From positions 1-6,071 of the forward strand of contig JAHEIK010000251.1 in NCBI GenBank assembly GCA_024639415.1: DNA of 6,071 bases, written 5' to 3'. The position numbers and the translations under genes are program-made. Source of the DNA: Planctomycetota bacterium (GTDB lineage Bacteria > Planctomycetota > PLA2 > JAEUHO01). This document shows positions 1 through 5,808 of this stretch, in pieces (the stretch's first letter is position 1; each line of letters starts with the position of its first letter). The notes beneath the pieces are model-generated. The model ran no database searches. It was not told where the DNA came from and saw only the letters and a list, made by a program, of their open reading frames with translations.

Positions 1-1545
1 GTGCTGCGCACCTACGTCGGCTGGATCCTCGACCTGCCGTGGAAGCTCGAGAAGCGCAAGCAGATCAACCTCAAGAGCGCGCGCCGCATTCTCGATCGCG
101 ACCACTACGGTCTCGAAGACGTCAAGGAGCGCATTCTCGAGTTCCTCGCCGTGCGTCGGCTCAAGAACGATCCGCGCAGCCCGGTGCTGTGCCTCGTGGG
201 GCCCCCGGGCGTGGGCAAGACCAGCCTGGGCCGCAGCATCGCCGAGGCGATGGGGCGCCGCTTCGTCCGGGTCTCGGTCGGCGGCATGCGCGACGAGGCC
301 GAGATCAAGGGCCACCGGCGGACCTACGTCGGCGCGATGCCCGGCAAGATCATGCAGGCGCTCAAGCGGGCCGGTGCGCGCGACTGCGTCTTCGTCGTAG
401 ACGAGATCGACAAGATGGGCTCGGACTTCCGCGGCGACCCGGCGAGCGCCATGCTCGAGGTGCTCGACCCCGAGCAGAACGAGGCGTACGTCGATCACTA
501 CATCGATCAGCCGTTCGACCTCTCGCGGGTGTTCTTCCTCTGCACGGCAAACGTGCTGGAGAACATCCCCGGGCCGCTGCGCGACCGCATGGAGATCGTG
601 CACCTCGCCGGCTACACGCGCCACGAGAAGCTCCACATCGCGCGCAAGCACCTCGTGCCGCGCGTCCTGGAGCAGAACGGCCTGACGGGCAAGGAGCTGG
701 TCTTCACGGACGCAGGCCTCAACGCGATCATCGACGGGCACACGCGCGAGGCCGGCGTGCGTCACCTGCAGCGGCAGCTCGGCCGCGTCTGCCGGCGCCG
801 CGCCCTGGAGGTGGCGGAAGAGCCCAAGGCCGGCGAGAAGGGGATCCGCGTCGACGCGAAGGGCATCGAGCGCCTGCTCGGACCTGCGCGCTTCCAGGAC
901 ACGGCGCGCAATCGTGATCCGGCCGTCGGCGTGACCGCCGGCCTGGCGTGGACGCCCGTCGGCGGCGACCTGCTCTTCTTCGAAGCCTCGCTCGTGCCGG
1001 GCAAGGGGGGCATCAGGGTGACCGGTCGTCTCGGGGACGTGATGCGCGAGAGCGCCGAGACGGCGTTCTCCTACGTGCAGTCCATCACGAAGGACCTCGA
1101 GATCGACCCCGAGGTCATCAAGCGCCACGACATCCACCTGCACGTGCCGGAGGGGGCGACGCCCAAGGACGGGCCGAGCGCCGGCGTGACCATCGCCGCC
1201 TGCCTGGCGAGCCTGCTGACCGGCAAGCCGGCGCGGGCGGACCTCGCCATGACGGGGGAGATCACGCTCAAGGGGCGCGTGCTGGCCGTGGGCGGGATCA
1301 AGGAGAAGCTCCTCGCGGCCCACCGTGCGGGTATCCGGCGGGTGCTGCTGCCCGACGCCAACCGGCAGGACGTCGAGAAGATCCCGCAGGACGTGCGCGA
1401 CGAGCTCGAGATCCGCTTCACGAAGCTGGCGTCCGAGAACATCGATGCCGCCCTGATGCCGATCTACCTCGCCCAGGACGGCGACGAGGCGCTCGAGCTG
1501 CCGCCGGAGCTGGACGAGGGTGCGGGAGAGCAGCCGCGCGTGTAG
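1..1545 (+). CDS. lon: ATP-dependent Lon protease, C-terminal 514 residues (5' end outside window)
   Basis: Lon is a cytoplasmic hexameric AAA+ serine protease that unfolds and degrades damaged and some regulatory proteins. The segment opens at the end of the helical region before the ATPase (LDRDHYGLEDVKERILE, about residues 31-47 of the visible part). The Walker A motif GPPGVGKT is at 67-74, Walker B VVDEIDK at 132-138, and the DRME segment expected to hold the arginine finger at 195-198. A sensor-2 type TREAGVR is at 248-254. The protease domain has the catalytic serine in PKDGPSAG (S393) and the lysine partner in GGIKEK (K436), so both active sites look intact. Walker A lies near residue 356 in E. 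coli Lon, so roughly 290 N-terminal residues are missing to the left. The GTG at base 1 aligns with an internal valine and is not the true start. The protein ends in an acidic tail with no known role. No promoter is visible. Confidence 0.97.
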   Translation: MLRTYVGWILDLPWKLEKRKQINLKSARRILDRDHYGLEDVKERILEFLAVRRLKNDPRSPVLCLVGPPGVGKTSLGRSIAEAMGRRFVRVSVGGMRDEAEIKGHRRTYVGAMPGKIMQALKRAGARDCVFVVDEIDKMGSDFRGDPASAMLEVLDPEQNEAYVDHYIDQPFDLSRVFFLCTANVLENIPGPLRDRMEIVHLAGYTRHEKLHIARKHLVPRVLEQNGLTGKELVFTDAGLNAIIDGHTREAGVRHLQRQLGRVCRRRALEVAEEPKAGEKGIRVDAKGIERLLGPARFQDTARNRDPAVGVTAGLAWTPVGGDLLFFEASLVPGKGGIRVTGRLGDVMRESAETAFSYVQSITKDLEIDPEVIKRHDIHLHVPEGATPKDGPSAGVTIAACLASLLTGKPARADLAMTGEITLKGRVLAVGGIKEKLLAAHRAGIRRVLLPDANRQDVEKIPQDVRDELEIRFTKLASENIDAALMPIYLAQDGDEALELPPELDEGAGEQPRV

Positions 1546-1593
1546 GGCGAGGGCGGGTACGGAACCGGCCCCGATATGACCCTGGTGCTTGTA

Positions 1594-1616
1594 GGGGCGG
1601 CATGCATTGCCGCCCC
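1594..1616. repeat. Perfect 9-bp palindrome, REP-like hairpin between lon and the propeller gene
   Basis: The arms GGGGCGGCA (1594-1602) and TGCCGCCCC (1608-1616) are exact reverse complements around the 5-base loop TGCAT. The left arm is preceded by GTA, giving the word GTAGGGGC at 1591-1598. The hairpin lies 48 bases after the lon stop codon. No run of T follows it, so it is not a standard intrinsic terminator, although it could stabilise the 3' end of the lon transcript. From general knowledge, GTAGGGGC-type palindromes are recurrent dispersed intergenic repeats in several environmental bacterial groups. Membership of such a family is inferred here. Confidence 0.6.
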
Positions 1617-1693
1617 GCCCGAGCATCCCTCTGGACGCACGCCAGACGCTCCGGGATGATCCCCGCGCCGGGCTCGTTGTTCTCCCGGCCCCC

Positions 1694-1704
1694 AGGAAGC
1701 GGAG
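1694..1704 (+). promoter_or_regulatory. Ribosome binding site supporting the GTG start at 1710
   Basis: AGGAAG (1694-1699) and GGAG (1701-1704) lie 10 and 5 bases before the GTG at 1710. In-frame ATG codons at 1602 and 1656 have no comparable purine-rich site. The ATG at 1602 also falls inside the palindrome. This favours GTG 1710, which places the hydrophobic signal sequence directly at the N terminus. Confidence 0.55.
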
Positions 1705-1709
1705 CACCG

Positions 1710-3710
1710 GTGCAGCGCACTCCCACCCAGATCTTGATCCTGCTCGCTCTTCTCTGGCTGCCGCTGACCGCTGGCTGCGGCGGGGAGAGCCCTGACACCC
1801 CCGCGAACCCGGCTCCCGAGCCGATCTTCGACAATCCGTACGTGAACGCCGGGCCGACGCGCATCCGCTTCACCGACGTGAGTGCCAGGACCGGGATCGA
1901 CACCGTGAACCACTCAGGCCGCCCGGGGCTGAAGGAGTACCTGCTCGAGGCCGTCGGCCCAGGCGCCGCCTGGCTGGACTTCGACGGCGACGGCCTGCTC
2001 GACATCTACGTGCCGGATGGGGACGTCTTCAGCAACTACCGCTTGGCCAAGGTCGACGACCCGCGCACGGGCCGCACGCGCAAGATGCTGAAGGCCCTGA
2101 GCCCGCGCCGCCAGGTCTTCCGCGATCAGCTTTGGCGCAACAACGGCGATGGCACGTTCACGGACGTCGCCGCGACGGCGGGCATCGTCGAGGAGCGCTG
2201 GTCCTTCGGCGCGACTGCGTTCGACTACGAGGCGGACGGCGATCAGGACATCTTCGTCTGCAACTTCGGCCACAACGTGTTCTGGCGCAACAACGGCGAC
2301 GGCACCTTCACGGACATCGCGGAGCAGGTCGGCCTCCTGGGGCTGCCTTGGGTCTGGTCCGCGGCTGCGGCCGTGGGGGACGTGGACGGCGACGGCCGCC
2401 TGGATCTCTACGTGACCGGGATGTCGGACTCCTCGGCCGAGGTCGAGCGGATGCGGGTGAAACTCGGCCTGCCGCTGGATGTGGACGCAAGCACCGTTTC
2501 CGGCCGCGACTGCCGCTGGCGTGGCATCCGCGCCTACTGTGGGCCGATCGGCCTCGGAGGCCTGCACGACACGCTCTATCACCAGCAGGAGGATGGGAGC
2601 TTCCAGGACGTCTCCGCGGCCTGGGGCGCCCGTCCGCGCGTCGGCAAGTACGGCTTCAGCGCCCTGATGTGGGACTTCAACGACGACGGCCTGCAGGACA
2701 TCTACGTCGCCAACGACTCCGAAGAGAACTTCATGTGGCAGCAGGAGCGGGGCCCGGGCGGCCAGGTGTTGTTCCGCGACACGGCGGACACGCTGGGGAT
2801 CAAGGTCGGGGCGCAGGTCACGGCCCAAGCCAGCATGGGTCTGGATGTCGCAGACATCGACTTCGACGGCCGCCTCGACATCTTCGTCACGAACTTCAGC
2901 CACGACTTCAACAACATGTTCATGGCGAAGCGTGCAGCCGGCGCCGAGGGGTCCATCTACTTCAAGGACCGCGGCATGCAGACCATGGGGCAGGAGGTCT
3001 ACTACGACCTCTCCTGGGGCTGCGGCTGGTACGACTTCGACAACGACGGCGACCTGGACCTCTACTTCGCCAACGGCCACGTCTACAAGGAGATCGACCT
3101 CTTCGAGAGGACGGGCGCCAGCTTCGAGCAGCTGAACGCGCTGTTCGAGTGCATGGAGGCGGAGCGGCTGGGCTTCCGCGAGATCGGCACCAAAGGCCAG
3201 AAGAATGCAGGTCTGGAGGTGAACAAGGATGACCTGTTCGCCGGGGACGGCATGGCGGTGGCCCAGTGCTCGCGCCAAGCGGCCTTCGCCGACTTCAACA
3301 ACGACGGCCGCGTGGACATCCTCGTCCAGAACATGAACACGCCCCCGACCGTGCTGCTGAACACCTCGGAGACCGGCCCGGACGGCCGGTGGATCCTGCT
3401 CAGCCTCACCCAACCCGGCGGCAATCGGGACGGCATCGGCGCGATCGTCGACGTCACCTTCGGGCCGGCGGGCGCACGCAAGACGCGCCGGGTGAGCAAC
3501 ACGCGCCAGCGCTCGTTCCTGGGCTGCAACGACCCCCGGCTGCACATCGGCCTGGGCGCGGCGCAGCGCTGCGACGTCACGGTCACCTGGCCCGGCAAGG
3601 AGCGCGCAAAGACCGAGTATCAGGGCTTGGAGGCTGGACGACACTACCTGCTGCAGCGCTCGGGCGGCGTGGCTGTGCCGCAGGAGCTGAAGACGTTCGA
3701 CGTGAAGTAG
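1710..3710 (+). CDS. CRTAC1-family FG-GAP/VCBS repeat lipoprotein with ASPIC/UnbV domain
   Basis: The product is 666 residues and is predicted to be exported. A short n-region (MQRTPTQ) and the hydrophobic stretch ILILLALLWLPL lead to a lipobox-like TAGC, so Cys23 is the likely lipidated residue. A Gly/Pro/Ser/Asp linker follows. Seven motifs of the form Dx[DEN]xDGxxD, which form calcium-binding loops in integrin-like propellers, start at residues 90, 172, 224, 322, 382, 442 and 528. That number fits a seven-bladed beta-propeller. Two copies of WRNNGDGTFTD (142-152, 192-202) and the family-typical C-x8-CGPIGLGG insert (C268, C277) and NGHVY (455-459) are present. The C-terminal ASPIC/UnbV domain spans about 572-650, with GIGA, a DPRLHIGLG stretch and VTWPG. 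No catalytic residues are recognisable, and the molecular function of bacterial members is largely unknown. Calcium-dependent adhesion or surface binding is inference. It lies 164 bases after lon and 435 before nuoA, so it is probably its own transcription unit or the end of one. Confidence 0.92.
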   Translation: MQRTPTQILILLALLWLPLTAGCGGESPDTPANPAPEPIFDNPYVNAGPTRIRFTDVSARTGIDTVNHSGRPGLKEYLLEAVGPGAAWLDFDGDGLLDIYVPDGDVFSNYRLAKVDDPRTGRTRKMLKALSPRRQVFRDQLWRNNGDGTFTDVAATAGIVEERWSFGATAFDYEADGDQDIFVCNFGHNVFWRNNGDGTFTDIAEQVGLLGLPWVWSAAAAVGDVDGDGRLDLYVTGMSDSSAEVERMRVKLGLPLDVDASTVSGRDCRWRGIRAYCGPIGLGGLHDTLYHQQEDGSFQDVSAAWGARPRVGKYGFSALMWDFNDDGLQDIYVANDSEENFMWQQERGPGGQVLFRDTADTLGIKVGAQVTAQASMGLDVADIDFDGRLDIFVTNFSHDFNNMFMAKRAAGAEGSIYFKDRGMQTMGQEVYYDLSWGCGWYDFDNDGDLDLYFANGHVYKEIDLFERTGASFEQLNALFECMEAERLGFREIGTKGQKNAGLEVNKDDLFAGDGMAVAQCSRQAAFADFNNDGRVDILVQNMNTPPTVLLNTSETGPDGRWILLSLTQPGGNRDGIGAIVDVTFGPAGARKTRRVSNTRQRSFLGCNDPRLHIGLGAAQRCDVTVTWPGKERAKTEYQGLEAGRHYLLQRSGGVAVPQELKTFDVK

Positions 3711-3722
3711 CTGCACAATGCA

Positions 3723-3755
3723 ATCATTGTCTCCCGCGCAGCGGGAGGCAGTGAT
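3723..3755 (+). terminator. Strong stem-loop just after the propeller gene; probable transcript 3' end
   Basis: Arms 3723-3737 (ATCATTGTCTCCCGC) and 3741-3755 (GCGGGAGGCAGTGAT) pair over 15 positions around the 3-base loop GCA. Thirteen pairs are Watson-Crick and two are T opposite G, that is U-G wobbles in + strand RNA. A minus-strand RNA would have A-C mismatches at those two sites, so the structure suits the transcript of the upstream gene. It begins 12 bases after the stop codon. A C-rich array follows instead of a U-tract. It may therefore act as a non-canonical or Rho-assisted terminator, or as a 3' stabiliser. Confidence 0.5.
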
Positions 3756-3812
3756 CCCGTCCCCGTCACCGTGCCCGTCCCCGTTCCCGGCGTGCCCGTG
3801 GCCCGTTCCCGT
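3755..3812. repeat. Degenerate hexanucleotide NCCCGT array (ACGGGN on the minus strand)
   Basis: Hexamers of the form NCCCGT start at 3755, 3761, 3767 (CACCGT), 3773, 3779, 3785 (TCCCGG), 3794, 3801 and 3807, with a 3-base and a 1-base break. Eight runs of three or four C occur between 3756 and 3810, so the minus strand has closely spaced GGG runs with loops mostly of 2 to 7 bases. That is a G-quadruplex-type pattern on the template strand of rightward transcription. The array abuts the preceding stem-loop. Confidence 0.6.
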
Positions 3813-3899
3813 CGCCTTCCCGCCCGGCCGGCGAGCGACCCACCAGGCCGGGACGGGTCGGGCCAGGACTCGGCTCGCGCTACGCGCCAGCCTCCCAAG

Positions 3900-3945
3900 G
3901 CCCCTACGGCATCCCGGCGATCGATTCACGGGCACCGGTAGGGGC
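3900..3945. repeat. Imperfect inverted repeat built on GCCCCTAC / GTAGGGGC
   Basis: GCCCCTAC (3900-3907) and GTAGGGGC (3938-3945) are exact reverse complements. Inside them, CCCG (3913-3916) can pair with CGGG (3929-3932), separated from the outer stem by mismatched bases. The same word GTAGGGGC begins the palindrome at 1591 in the other intergenic gap. A shared repeat family is inferred from that common word and the hairpin form. Confidence 0.4.
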
Positions 3946-3952
3946 ACAGGGA

Positions 3953-4005
3953 GGTCGGCGCCGAGCGCCGACCGAGTCTTTGCCCGGCCCGTTCTGGGGC
4001 CCGGG
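3953..4005 (+). other. Two tandem hairpins in the nuo upstream region
   Basis: The first hairpin has perfect 9-bp arms GGTCGGCGC (3953-3961) and GCGCCGACC (3965-3973) around CGA, followed by GAGTCTTT, a weak T-rich stretch. The second pairs CCCGGCCC (3983-3990) with GGGCCCGGG (3997-4005) through eight base pairs and one bulged C, around the loop GTTCTG. They could end a rightward transcript or fold in the nuo leader if transcription starts upstream. GC-rich DNA forms such stems by chance fairly often. Confidence 0.35.
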
Positions 4006-4134
4006 ACCACCCGCCAGGCCGGGCTCGTCTGTCGAACTCTGCCTCAGCGGGGCACGGACCTGCGCAACGTCCCGCATTTGATCGTCGCCGGGGGCCCACC
4101 GCGGTTGAATGTCGCGCACCCTGGCCCGAGGTTC

Positions 4135-4143
4135 GAGGAGGAG
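4135..4143 (+). promoter_or_regulatory. Ribosome binding site of nuoA
   Basis: GAGGAGGAG is a near-ideal Shine-Dalgarno sequence. AGGAGG at 4136-4141 sits 4 bases before GTG 4146. It fixes the nuoA start, for which no suitable ATG is present. Confidence 0.75.
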
Positions 4144-4145
4144 CT

Positions 4146-4559
4146 GTGATCCAGAATTTGGATGCACTCCACGCTGCCGCCGGCTCCGTGCTGGCCGTCG
4201 CTGAGTACGTACCCGTTCTCGTCATGCTCGTGTTCGCGATCCTCTTCGGAGGAGCGAACCTCTTGTTGAGCTTCGTGCTCGGCAAGAAGGGCGAGACGAA
4301 CCCCGTGAAGGAGGCCGCCTACGAGTGCGGCATGCCGCCGATCACGGACGCCCATCAGCGCTTCAGCGTGAAGTTCTATCTCGTCGCGATCCTGTTCGTG
4401 ATCTTCGACATCGAAGTGGTGTTCCTGTACCCGTGGGCCGTCCAGTTCAACCAACTGCCGGTCTTCCTCTTCGTCGAGATGCTGATCTTCATCGGCATCC
4501 TCTTCCTGGGGTGGTGGTACGTGATCCGCAAGGGCGCCGTGGACTGGGCGCAAGAGTAG
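4146..4559 (+). CDS. nuoA: NADH-quinone oxidoreductase subunit A
   Basis: NuoA (mitochondrial ND3 homologue) is a small inner-membrane subunit of complex I at the junction of the membrane and peripheral arms, next to the quinone channel. The 137-residue product has the expected three membrane segments, at about 22-45, 77-97 and 105-126. Its conserved loop runs from GKKGETNPVKEAAYECG to FSVKFYLVAI. Cys61 in ECG corresponds to the exposed loop cysteine of ND3, and acidic residues D88 and E90 in the FDIEVVF stretch match the family's buried acidic positions. Length is normal for the family. Translation starts at GTG, supported by a strong upstream GAGGAGGAG. It is the first gene of the nuo cluster, and nuoB follows after 44 bases. 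Confidence 0.96.
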   Translation: MIQNLDALHAAAGSVLAVAEYVPVLVMLVFAILFGGANLLLSFVLGKKGETNPVKEAAYECGMPPITDAHQRFSVKFYLVAILFVIFDIEVVFLYPWAVQFNQLPVFLFVEMLIFIGILFLGWWYVIRKGAVDWAQE

Positions 4560-4586
4560 CCCGTCCGCGTGGGCGCACGACGCCGT

Positions 4587-4594
4587 AGGAGGAG
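4587..4594 (+). promoter_or_regulatory. Ribosome binding site of nuoB
   Basis: AGGAGGAG in the nuoA-nuoB gap precedes ATG 4604. The exact spacing (9 to 11 bases) depends on which part pairs with 16S rRNA. It allows nuoB to be initiated independently of nuoA. Confidence 0.6.
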
Positions 4595-4603
4595 ACGACA
4601 GCC

Positions 4604-5284
4604 ATGAGCGAAGTCACCCAGACCGAAATCACAGAGATGCTCGAGGCGAGCGGCAGCTCGGAGTGCTCGATCCTGTTGAGCACAGTGAAGGCCGTCGCGA
4701 ACTGGTCGCGCAAGAACAGCATCTGGCCGCTGCCGCTCGGACTCTCGTGCTGCGGCATCGAGTTCATGGCGACGGCCGCCAGCCGCTACGACATGGCCCG
4801 CTTCGGCATGGAGGTCGCACGCTTCTCGCCGCGGCAGTCGGACCTGCTCCTCGTCGCCGGCACGCTGACCTACAAGATGGCCCAGGTCATGACGCGCCTC
4901 TACGACCAGATGGCCGAGCCCAAGTGGGTCATCTCGATGGGGGCCTGCGCCTCCTCGGGTGGCATGTACCGCTCCTACTCCGTCGTCCAGGGCATCGACG
5001 AGTTCATCCCCGTCGACTTCTACATCTCCGGCTGCCCGCCGCGTCCGGACTCCGTCCTGAACGTCTTGATGAAGCTCCAGGACAAGATCACGCGGGACCG
5101 CAGCTACGAGCTCACGGTCGATTCGCCCGACGCGCCCGACGCCCTCAAGGTTGGCGAGGTCGCCGTCCTGCCCGGCAAGCGCCACGGGCCGCCCGTCGCG
5201 CTCGCGACGGACACGGAGCGCTTCGTGAAGCAGGGTCCGCAGAAGCGCATGGCGCGGGGCGTCAAGCCCCGGGAAGGCCGCTGA
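4604..5284 (+). CDS. nuoB: NADH-quinone oxidoreductase subunit B (cluster N2 subunit)
   Basis: NuoB (PSST, Nqo6) lies at the base of the peripheral arm and binds the terminal [4Fe-4S] cluster N2, which passes electrons to quinone. The 226-residue product has all four N2 ligands: the adjacent pair C49 and C50 in LSCCGIEF, C115 in GACASSGG, and C144 in SGCPPRP. The core from about residue 20 to 165 is highly conserved in appearance, including the FSPRQSDLL and TLTYKMA segments. The C-terminal 50 to 60 residues are Pro/Arg/Lys-rich and are probably a variable tail. Total length is near the E. coli protein (220). Its stop codon overlaps the nuoC start by one base (TGATG), pointing to translational coupling. 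Confidence 0.98.
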   Translation: MSEVTQTEITEMLEASGSSECSILLSTVKAVANWSRKNSIWPLPLGLSCCGIEFMATAASRYDMARFGMEVARFSPRQSDLLLVAGTLTYKMAQVMTRLYDQMAEPKWVISMGACASSGGMYRSYSVVQGIDEFIPVDFYISGCPPRPDSVLNVLMKLQDKITRDRSYELTVDSPDAPDALKVGEVAVLPGKRHGPPVALATDTERFVKQGPQKRMARGVKPREGR

Positions 5285-5799
5285 TGGACGGTGTCAAGCA
5301 GAGCTGCATGGTCTACACCGACGAGGCGCCCGAGGGCGTCTCCGAGGCTGCGCAGAAGGCGCTGGCGCCCTTCTCCGTGAAGTGGTCCGAACACCCCGTG
5401 CACGGCGGCTGGCCGGGCTGCCTGGTCGAGCGCGCCCAGTGGGCCGAGGCCTTCGCGGCGCTGAAGGAGACGGGCGGCTTCAACATGCTCGTCGACCACA
5501 CGGCGGTCGACTACCCCGAGCGAGAGGGCGAGCGCTTCACCGTGCTCGGCCTGCTGATGAACCTCGACACGCAGGAGCGCCTCATGGTGCGCACGCGCGT
5601 GCCCGAGGACGAGGCCGTCGCGACGCTGACCCACCTGTGGGCGAGCGCGGACTGGGCCGAGCGCGAGACCTACGACATGTTCGGGATCCCCTTCGCGGGG
5701 CATCCCGACCTGACCCGCATCTACATGCCCCAGGACTTCGACGGCTGGCCCCTGCGTCGCGATTTCCCGATGCAGGGCCACAACCGGTTCCGGGACTAG
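5284..5799 (+). CDS. nuoC: NADH-quinone oxidoreductase subunit C (30-kDa subunit)
   Basis: NuoC (Nqo5) is a peripheral-arm subunit that packs against NuoD and has no cofactor of its own. The product is 171 residues. The complex I 30-kDa signature is seen at 126-146 (ERETYDMFG, then H140, then DLTRIYMP), followed by DGWPLRRDFP at 153-162. The central fold with VDHTAVDYPER and FTVLGLLMNL is also typical. The start is the ATG overlapping the nuoB stop codon, with GGAAGG at 5272-5277 inside nuoB as ribosome binding site. It is a stand-alone NuoC, unlike the fused NuoCD of E. coli. The protein stops shortly after the signature, without the long C-terminal extension some homologues carry. Confidence 0.96.
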   Translation: MDGVKQSCMVYTDEAPEGVSEAAQKALAPFSVKWSEHPVHGGWPGCLVERAQWAEAFAALKETGGFNMLVDHTAVDYPEREGERFTVLGLLMNLDTQERLMVRTRVPEDEAVATLTHLWASADWAERETYDMFGIPFAGHPDLTRIYMPQDFDGWPLRRDFPMQGHNRFRD

Positions 5800-5808
5800 G
5801 GGGAGAGC

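Larger units (their letters stand above)
3711..4145 (+). other. 435-base non-coding gap with several secondary structures, upstream of nuoA
   Basis: No gene is supported here on either strand. Open frames exist but read as low-complexity Pro/Ser/Arg-rich protein with no recognisable domain. The gap contains, in order, a 15-bp stem-loop, a degenerate hexanucleotide array, an imperfect inverted repeat and two tandem hairpins. A 15-base near-exact direct repeat, ACCC[A/G]CCAGGCCGGG, sits at 3838-3852 and 4009-4023 with one mismatch. The nuo promoter should lie in the right part. The best -10-like hexamer is TTGAAT (4105-4110), but no -35 element stands at a good distance, so I do not call a promoter. 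I see no tRNA or rRNA. Confidence 0.7.

Noticed and set aside
1..3. GTG at base 1 as the true start of lon
   Set aside because: The sequence begins mid-domain, just before the AAA+ module, and this codon aligns with an internal valine of Lon. The gene simply continues beyond the left edge.
948..1709. Upstream in-frame extension of the propeller gene to 948
   Set aside because: Most of it overlaps lon in another frame and reads as Arg/Gly/Ala-rich sequence typical of an out-of-frame GC-rich gene. The signal peptide and ribosome binding site support GTG 1710.
1914..4010. 698-codon minus-strand open frame
   Set aside because: It is the antisense of the propeller gene, kept open by high GC. It is rich in Val/Ala/Glu/Asp/His from reversed Asp/Gly codons and has no recognisable domain.
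4078..4110. Possible sigma70 promoter: TTGATC (4078) with TTGAAT (4105)
   Set aside because: The spacer is 21 bases, well beyond the usual 16 to 18, and both hexamers are imperfect.
3718..4149. 143-codon + strand open frame in the gap, ending in the nuoA start codon
   Set aside because: It has no ribosome binding site, starts beside the stem-loop, is Pro/Ser/Arg low-complexity because of the hexamer array, uses rare AGG, CGA and CTA codons, and shows no domain.
4376..5185. 269-codon minus-strand open frame opposite nuoA and nuoB
   Set aside because: It lies antisense to two clearly conserved genes, and its composition is that of a reversed GC-rich coding strand.
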